This document shows positions 22,759 to 27,008 of a stretch of DNA of 27,008 bases, in pieces. The translations under genes were made by a program, and so were the position numbers. This DNA comes from UBA1227 sp045629305 (GTDB lineage: Bacteria; Bacillota; Clostridia; Oscillospirales; Acutalibacteraceae), in NCBI GenBank assembly GCA_045629305.1, contig JAZQQZ010000036.1, forward strand, positions 1 to 27,008, written 5' to 3'. Below the pieces are notes generated by a model that saw only the letters and a program-made list of their open reading frames with translations, was not told the DNA's origin and made no database searches. Every line of letters starts with the position of its first letter. Within the stretch, counting starts at the first letter, position 1.

Positions 22759-23405
22759 ATAAGTATATAAGCACATTTTTACTTGCCATCTGTGCAGGTT
22801 TCTGCATCGGCCTCGGCGGATGCGTATTCCTTGCACTGATGCCAACTAACAAGGCACTTGGCGCCATACTTTTCACAGTTGGTCTTTTTACAATCTGCAC
22901 CAATGGTTTTAATCTCTTTACAGGTAAGGCTTGCTACATCTTTGACAACAAGCCATCTTATCTCTTTGATCTTTTAATAATATGGATTGGAAATCTCTGT
23001 GGTACAGCACTCATCTCCCTCTTCGTTCATCTGACAAGACTTTCAAGCAGCTTTTATGACGCAGCAAATTCTCTTGTCACAGTAAAGCAGGGTGACAGTC
23101 TCCTAAGTCTTTTCTTCCTTGGCGTTATCTGTAATGTATTGATTTTCATTGCAGTTAATGGATACAAGAACAACCCACATGAGCTCGGCAAATACCTTGC
23201 CCTCTTCTTCGGTGTTACAGTATTCATCCTCGCCGGCACAGAACATAGCATCGCAGATATGTTCTACTTCTGCGTCGCAGGAAAGATGTTCACAGCCGAC
23301 GGTTTCCTTAGAATCGCAATTATCTCTCTTGGCAACGTGGTCGGAGGACTTCTCCTTCCAACAGCTAATAAAATTTCAGATTCGCTAATTAAAGAAGATA
23401 AATAA
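22755..23405 (+). CDS. Formate/nitrite transporter (FNT) family channel
   Basis: A 216-residue integral membrane protein of the FNT/FocA family with about six membrane segments. Family marks are the loop NLFTGKACY, CNVLIFIAVNGY, and GTEHSIADMFY with the conserved central His, followed by NVVGG. It is somewhat shorter than usual FocA because it lacks the N-terminal cytoplasmic helix. Its ATG overlaps the lplA stop by four bases. In an operon starting with formate--THF ligase, formate import (or release) is the most likely role, though FNT members can carry other small monovalent anions. Confidence 0.9.
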   Translation: MNKYISTFLLAICAGFCIGLGGCVFLALMPTNKALGAILFTVGLFTICTNGFNLFTGKACYIFDNKPSYLFDLLIIWIGNLCGTALISLFVHLTRLSSSFYDAANSLVTVKQGDSLLSLFFLGVICNVLIFIAVNGYKNNPHELGKYLALFFGVTVFILAGTEHSIADMFYFCVAGKMFTADGFLRIAIISLGNVVGGLLLPTANKISDSLIKEDK

Positions 23406-23410
23406 ATTAA

Positions 23411-23440
23411 AATCCCCGACCGATGGTCGGGGATTTCTTT
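23411..23440. terminator. Bidirectional rho-independent terminator
   Basis: An 11-bp stem, AATCCCCGACC (23411-23421) with GGTCGGGGATT (23425-23435), has a 3-base loop and is flanked by T-rich sequence on the right and A/T-rich sequence on the left. It ends the nine-gene C1 operon and, on the other strand, the GntR regulator gene. Confidence 0.92.
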
Positions 23441-24153
23441 TATAGTTTTAATTTGAAAATATCTCCACGGATATATTGATGTGATATATGAAGCGGTCTT
23501 CCCTTCTGATCATAGATAACCTCATGAAGGAAAAGAAGAGGTGATCCAATTTCAACACCAAGTAAATTTGCCTTATTCTCATCAGCATTTACGATTGATA
23601 TATCGCGCGATGCCTTCGTTGGTTCAATGCCGTATCCACGAAGAAGTGAATAGAGAGAACCACTGAGGTTGCTCTCAAGAAGATATGAGAAAGCAATTGA
23701 GAAATGATTCCTCTCAAGGATAACTGGGACCTCGTCTGCCATGCGAAGCCTATCTATCTCTACGATACGGGCGTTGTCTTTAACTCCGAGTTCATCCATA
23801 TCCTCTTGCGACGCCTTTATTGTTCTTGCAGCAAGCACCTTAGATGAAGGTGCGCTGCCACGAAGAAGACAAGCATCATTGAAACTTGTAACGGGTTTCA
23901 CATCTACATCAATTGATGGGATAGTTACAAATGTACCTTTTCCTTGATGTCTTGTGAGAATACCCTCATCGACAAGTGCCTCAACCGCTTTACGAATCGT
24001 AATGCGGGACACATCATACTTGTCGATGAGTTCAAGTTCCGACGGAATCTTCTCATCTACTTTATATATACCATTCTTTATATCAGCGCGAATCCTATCC
24101 GCCACCTGACGGTACATAGGAGTCGCGCTATCTTTATTTATTTTAGCCTTCAT
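23440..24153 (-). CDS. GntR/UTRA family transcriptional regulator (NagR-like)
   Basis: A 237-residue regulator with an N-terminal winged-helix GntR domain (PMYRQVADRIRADI, then SRITIRKAVEALVDEG, HQGKGTFV) and a C-terminal UTRA effector domain. The ATG at 24153 lies inside the last codons of nagB (11-base overlap); a longer in-frame start at 24198 lies deeper in nagB and gives no family-like sequence. Position next to nagB is as for B. subtilis NagR/YvoA, so an amino-sugar phosphate (GlcN-6-P or GlcNAc-6-P) is the likely effector. I saw no clear palindromic operator upstream of glmM. Confidence 0.9.
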   Translation of the reverse strand: MKAKINKDSATPMYRQVADRIRADIKNGIYKVDEKIPSELELIDKYDVSRITIRKAVEALVDEGILTRHQGKGTFVTIPSIDVDVKPVTSFNDACLLRGSAPSSKVLAARTIKASQEDMDELGVKDNARIVEIDRLRMADEVPVILERNHFSIAFSYLLESNLSGSLYSLLRGYGIEPTKASRDISIVNADENKANLLGVEIGSPLLFLHEVIYDQKGRPLHISHQYIRGDIFKLKL

Positions 24154-24874
24154 AGCCGATCTTATCAGCGAGATCCTTCTCAAGGAATACATAAGCATCC
24201 CTATGCATCTTCATAAATGTTGCTGGGCAATGAGGATCAAGCTTATCCTCCATAAGAAGTTTAGTTGCTGCTTCTACCTTGTTGCCACTGATGATCATAA
24301 GAAGAGTCCTCGCTCTCATAATCTGGCCCATACCCATTGTAAATGCCTTACGTGGAACATCGTCACGTGAAGCAAAGAAACGAGCATTGGCATCAATTGT
24401 AGAATCATCAAGAGTCTCCATATGTGCCTCGTCCCAAAGTGTATCGCCTGGCTCGTTGAATGCGAGATGTCCATCTGGGCCTACACCGAGAACCTGAATC
24501 TCTGTCTCGCCACCATCGATAACCTCGTTGAACTCTTTGAGGTTAGCCTCTGGATCTCCGATACCTTTTGCAACATAAGTGTTGGCCTTATCAATATTGA
24601 TATGATTGAAAAGGTTGTCATCCATGAAGTATCTATAGCTCTGGTCGTGTGTACCTTCGAGGCCAACATACTCATCAAGATTTACAGTTGTAATCTTAGA
24701 GAAGTCGAGTCCCTCTTCTTTGCAGCGACGAGCGAGTTCCTGATACATACCAACTGGTGAAGAACCTGTTGCAAGACCAAGACGGCAAGTTGGGTTTGCA
24801 CGAACTGCCTTATCAATTACGTCAGCAGCTTTGCTGCTCAAATCATTGTAATCATTACATACGATAACTTTCAT
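24143..24874 (-). CDS. nagB: Glucosamine-6-phosphate deaminase
   Basis: Interconverts glucosamine-6-phosphate with fructose-6-phosphate and ammonia. Motifs are LGLATGSSPVGMY (phosphate loop), NLDEYVGL (Asp67) and VGPDGHLAFNEPGD (Asp134, His136, Glu141, the catalytic set). At 243 residues it is of the short Bacillus type, without the C-terminal allosteric extension of E. coli NagB. AAGGAG precedes the start, 13 bases after the hexapeptide-protein gene. No nagA is present in the window, so its GlcN-6-P may come from elsewhere, or the enzyme may run in the synthetic direction. Confidence 0.95.
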   Translation of the reverse strand: MKVIVCNDYNDLSSKAADVIDKAVRANPTCRLGLATGSSPVGMYQELARRCKEEGLDFSKITTVNLDEYVGLEGTHDQSYRYFMDDNLFNHINIDKANTYVAKGIGDPEANLKEFNEVIDGGETEIQVLGVGPDGHLAFNEPGDTLWDEAHMETLDDSTIDANARFFASRDDVPRKAFTMGMGQIMRARTLLMIISGNKVEAATKLLMEDKLDPHCPATFMKMHRDAYVFLEKDLADKIGYEG

Positions 24875-24887
24875 TTTTATACACTCC

Positions 24888-25553
24888 TTAGTTTCTAGGA
24901 ATAATATTGTCTTTATCCTTATAAATATGATTCTCTGGCACTACGCCACGTACGCAGCTTGTAGGATAGATATTGCTACCTCTACAAACGATTGTGCCAG
25001 GATTCAGAACACTGTTACATCCAACTTCGACATAGTCGCCGAGCATTGCGCCGACTTTCTTTCTCTCAGTTGGGATCTTCTCTCCCTGATTGTTGATAAA
25101 TACAGGAAGCTTGTCACTCTTAACATTACTTGTTACAGAGCCTGCGCCCATGTGGCTCTTATATCCAAGGATAGAATCGCCAACATAGTTATAATGTGGA
25201 ACCTGAACATTATCAAAGATAATTACATTCTTAAGTTCTGTAGAGTTACCGATTACGCAGTTCGCGCCAACGAGTGCGTTGCCGCGGATAAATGCGCACT
25301 GGCGCACCTCTGTGTCAGGTCCTATGATACATGGACCATGAATATAAGCTGTCTTGAAAACAGTTACTGATTTGTGAATCCAAATATCCTCCTCTGGATG
25401 ATCATACTCATCGAGAGATAATTTGGAACCAAGGTCCAAGATGAGGTCGCCGATTCCTGCAAGTGCTTCCCATGGGTATGTGAAGCCGCGAAGATAATCG
25501 GCAGCGACCGTATGGTCGAGATCATAAAGATCTACAATTTTAATATCAGCCAT
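24888..25553 (-). CDS. Left-handed beta-helix (hexapeptide) acyltransferase, GlmU C-domain-like
   Basis: A 221-residue protein with about 70 N-terminal residues of unclear fold, containing FTYPWEALAGIGDLI, followed by hexapeptide repeats such as VGANCV and IGNSTELKNV. VPHYNYVGDSILG (His120) resembles the GlmU acetyltransferase active-site segment HLxYxGD; His120 fits the catalytic His. The next segment MGAGSVTSN matches GlmU IGAGTITCN. No nucleotidyltransferase domain is present although such proteins are often labelled pyrophosphorylases. Between glmM and nagB, acetylation of GlcN-1-P is a reasonable guess. Its ATG overlaps the glmM stop by one base (TAATG). Confidence 0.87.
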   Translation of the reverse strand: MADIKIVDLYDLDHTVAADYLRGFTYPWEALAGIGDLILDLGSKLSLDEYDHPEEDIWIHKSVTVFKTAYIHGPCIIGPDTEVRQCAFIRGNALVGANCVIGNSTELKNVIIFDNVQVPHYNYVGDSILGYKSHMGAGSVTSNVKSDKLPVFINNQGEKIPTERKKVGAMLGDYVEVGCNSVLNPGTIVCRGSNIYPTSCVRGVVPENHIYKDKDNIIPRN

Positions 25554-26911
25554 TATTTTCTTACCTCAACTAAATGTCCAGATTTCTTCATAGCGTCGAT
25601 AATGAAATCAACTTTTTTCTCGCACTCTTCATCTGTGCCAGCCTCTGACATAACGCGGAGAACTGGTTCTGTACCTGACTTTCTAAGAAGCACACGGCCA
25701 TTATCGCCAAGTTCCTTCGTACATGTTGCAACTGCATCCATAACTGCCTGATCGTTGAGTGTCTCGTCCTTGTCATCAACTACAACGTTCTTAAGTACCT
25801 GTGGGTACATACGAACTGGAGCTGCAAGAGTTGATAGTGGAAGCTGAGTATCAACAAGGATGTTCATAAGCATAATTGCTGTAATAAGTCCATCGCCTGT
25901 ATGAGCATACTTGCGGAAGATAATATGTCCGCTCTGCTCGCCACCGATGAGATGATCATATGTCTTCATGTTCTCATAAACATATCTATCACCAACAGCT
26001 GTCTTCTCATAACCGATGCCACAATCATCAAGTGCTTTGTAAAGGCCAAAGTTACTCATAACTGTTGTGACAACTGTGTTGGATGGAAGCTGACCGTGTG
26101 ACTTTAGATACTTCGCAGCGATGTACATGATAACGTCGCCATTTACAACGTCGCCGTTCTCATCGACTGCGAGGCAACGGTCAGCGTCACCATCGAAGGC
26201 AAAACCTACGTCAAGGTTGTTCTCCTTGACGAACTTCTGAAGACCTTCGATATGAGTTGAGCCAGCATCATTATTGATATTGGTACCATTTGGCTCATTA
26301 TTAATTACATAAGTCTTAGCACCAAGTGCATCGAATACTGAACGAGCAATCATCCAAGAACTACCGTTGGCACAATCAAGTCCAACCTTGCAGTTCTCGA
26401 AGCTCTTCTGAGCGAGATTGGTGAGATAACCGATATAACGGTTACGACCGTTATAGAAGTCAACTGTCTTACCAATCTTATTCTCAACCTTAAATGGGAT
26501 TTCTGGAAGTTCACCGTCGATGTACTTCTCGATTTCATCCTGGAAATCGTCTTCCATCTTCTCGCCTTCCTCATTCATGAGCTTAATACCATTATCATAG
26601 AATGGGTTGTGAGATGCGGAAATCATAACACCACAATCGAACTTCTCAGTACGAGTTATATAAGACACGCAAGGCGTTGTTGTAACATGGAGAAGATATG
26701 CATCGCAGCCAGATGATGTAATACCTGCAGCGATAGCGTTCTCAAGTGTATATGATGAGAGTCTTGTATCTTTACCAATTACGATCTTAGCACCCTCATG
26801 TGCATTGCTAAAATAGTTTCCAAGATAGCGACCGATTTTAAAAGCATGCTCGGCTGTGAGGTCCTCGCCTACTTTGCCACGGAAGCCATCAGTACCAAAA
26901 TATTTACCCAT
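25553..26911 (-). CDS. glmM: Phosphoglucosamine mutase
   Basis: Converts GlcN-6-P to GlcN-1-P for UDP-GlcNAc and peptidoglycan synthesis. The N-terminus KYFGTDGFRGKVG, the phosphoserine loop MISASHNPFYDNGIKL (Ser100), the metal loop DGDADRCLAVDE and the C-terminal RKSGTEPVLRVM phosphate loop are all present. Length of 452 residues is typical. An earlier in-frame ATG (26935) adds eight residues, but AAAGGA stands at the right distance from ATG 26911 and the family begins there. First gene of the operon glmM-acyltransferase-nagB-gntR. Confidence 0.96.
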   Translation of the reverse strand: MGKYFGTDGFRGKVGEDLTAEHAFKIGRYLGNYFSNAHEGAKIVIGKDTRLSSYTLENAIAAGITSSGCDAYLLHVTTTPCVSYITRTEKFDCGVMISASHNPFYDNGIKLMNEEGEKMEDDFQDEIEKYIDGELPEIPFKVENKIGKTVDFYNGRNRYIGYLTNLAQKSFENCKVGLDCANGSSWMIARSVFDALGAKTYVINNEPNGTNINNDAGSTHIEGLQKFVKENNLDVGFAFDGDADRCLAVDENGDVVNGDVIMYIAAKYLKSHGQLPSNTVVTTVMSNFGLYKALDDCGIGYEKTAVGDRYVYENMKTYDHLIGGEQSGHIIFRKYAHTGDGLITAIMLMNILVDTQLPLSTLAAPVRMYPQVLKNVVVDDKDETLNDQAVMDAVATCTKELGDNGRVLLRKSGTEPVLRVMSEAGTDEECEKKVDFIIDAMKKSGHLVEVRK

Positions 26912-26954
26912 ATGAATAATCCTTTCATATTTCAAAATGTACTATAACATATAA

Positions 26955-26982
26955 ATTATAACCACAATTGCTTGTATGTCAA
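26955..26982 (-). promoter_or_regulatory. Near-consensus promoter for the glmM operon
   Basis: On the minus strand a perfect TTGACA (26977-26982), 16 bases, then a perfect TATAAT (26955-26960). AT-rich sequence upstream (26983-27008), including a repeated ATAACATTAT, could act as an UP element. The predicted leader is about 37 bases. Confidence 0.8.
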
Positions 26983-27008
26983 CATAACATTATATAACAT
27001 TATACTAT

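Noticed and set aside
26983..27008. Repeated ATAACATTAT upstream of glmM as the start of a CRISPR or iteron array
   Set aside because: Only two short AT-rich copies are visible before the window edge; an UP element or chance is enough.

Overview
The window reads as a chromosomal segment of a Gram-positive anaerobe of the class Clostridia, most likely Lachnospiraceae-like. The reasons are a low to medium GC content, strong AGGAGG-type ribosome binding sites, compact operons, a B. subtilis-like RF1 with a PET tripeptide, and a MetV/MetF-type C1 operon of the kind found in acetogens and their relatives. The genus is inference. No tRNA, rRNA, insertion sequence, integrase, prophage gene or CRISPR array was seen. 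No stretch over 300 bases lacks a gene; the longest gaps are the divergent promoter regions at about 4845-5049 and 14990-15131.

Left part (1-7600). A hybrid sensor kinase (cut by the left edge) lies behind typA/bipA on the minus strand. A symmetric pair of back-to-back promoters separates typA from a rightward unit. That unit has a TPP riboswitch, the thiamine transporter gene thiT and two uncharacterised genes: a membrane-anchored zinc-ribbon/TPR protein and a small polytopic membrane protein. A bidirectional terminator ends it.

Centre (7600-15000). A tightly overlapping minus-strand operon, prfA-tsaC-coaE-M18 aminopeptidase, diverges from nadE. A minus-strand group, fthC (5-formyl-THF cyclo-ligase)-paaK-ACT protein, faces nadE across a shared terminator.

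Right-centre (15050-23440). This is the most notable region: one long plus-strand operon fhs-fchA-folD-metV-metF-lpdA-gcvH-lplA-FNT transporter. It encodes the whole methyl branch of the Wood-Ljungdahl pathway (formate to methyl-THF), then a lipoyl module (dihydrolipoyl dehydrogenase, an H-protein, a lipoate ligase) and a formate/nitrite-family channel. No gcvT or gcvP and no CODH/ACS genes are in the window. FolD has lost two of the three residues used for cyclohydrolase chemistry, which fits the separate cyclohydrolase FchA beside it. The lipoyl module may serve as redox partner of the MetV/MetF reductase; this is a hypothesis.

Right end (23440-27008). A minus-strand amino-sugar operon, glmM-hexapeptide acyltransferase-nagB-GntR/UTRA regulator, is driven by a near-consensus promoter upstream of glmM. 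It joins cell-wall precursor synthesis to an amino-sugar deaminase and a NagR-like regulator. All three convergent gene pairs in the window share one compact bidirectional hairpin terminator each.
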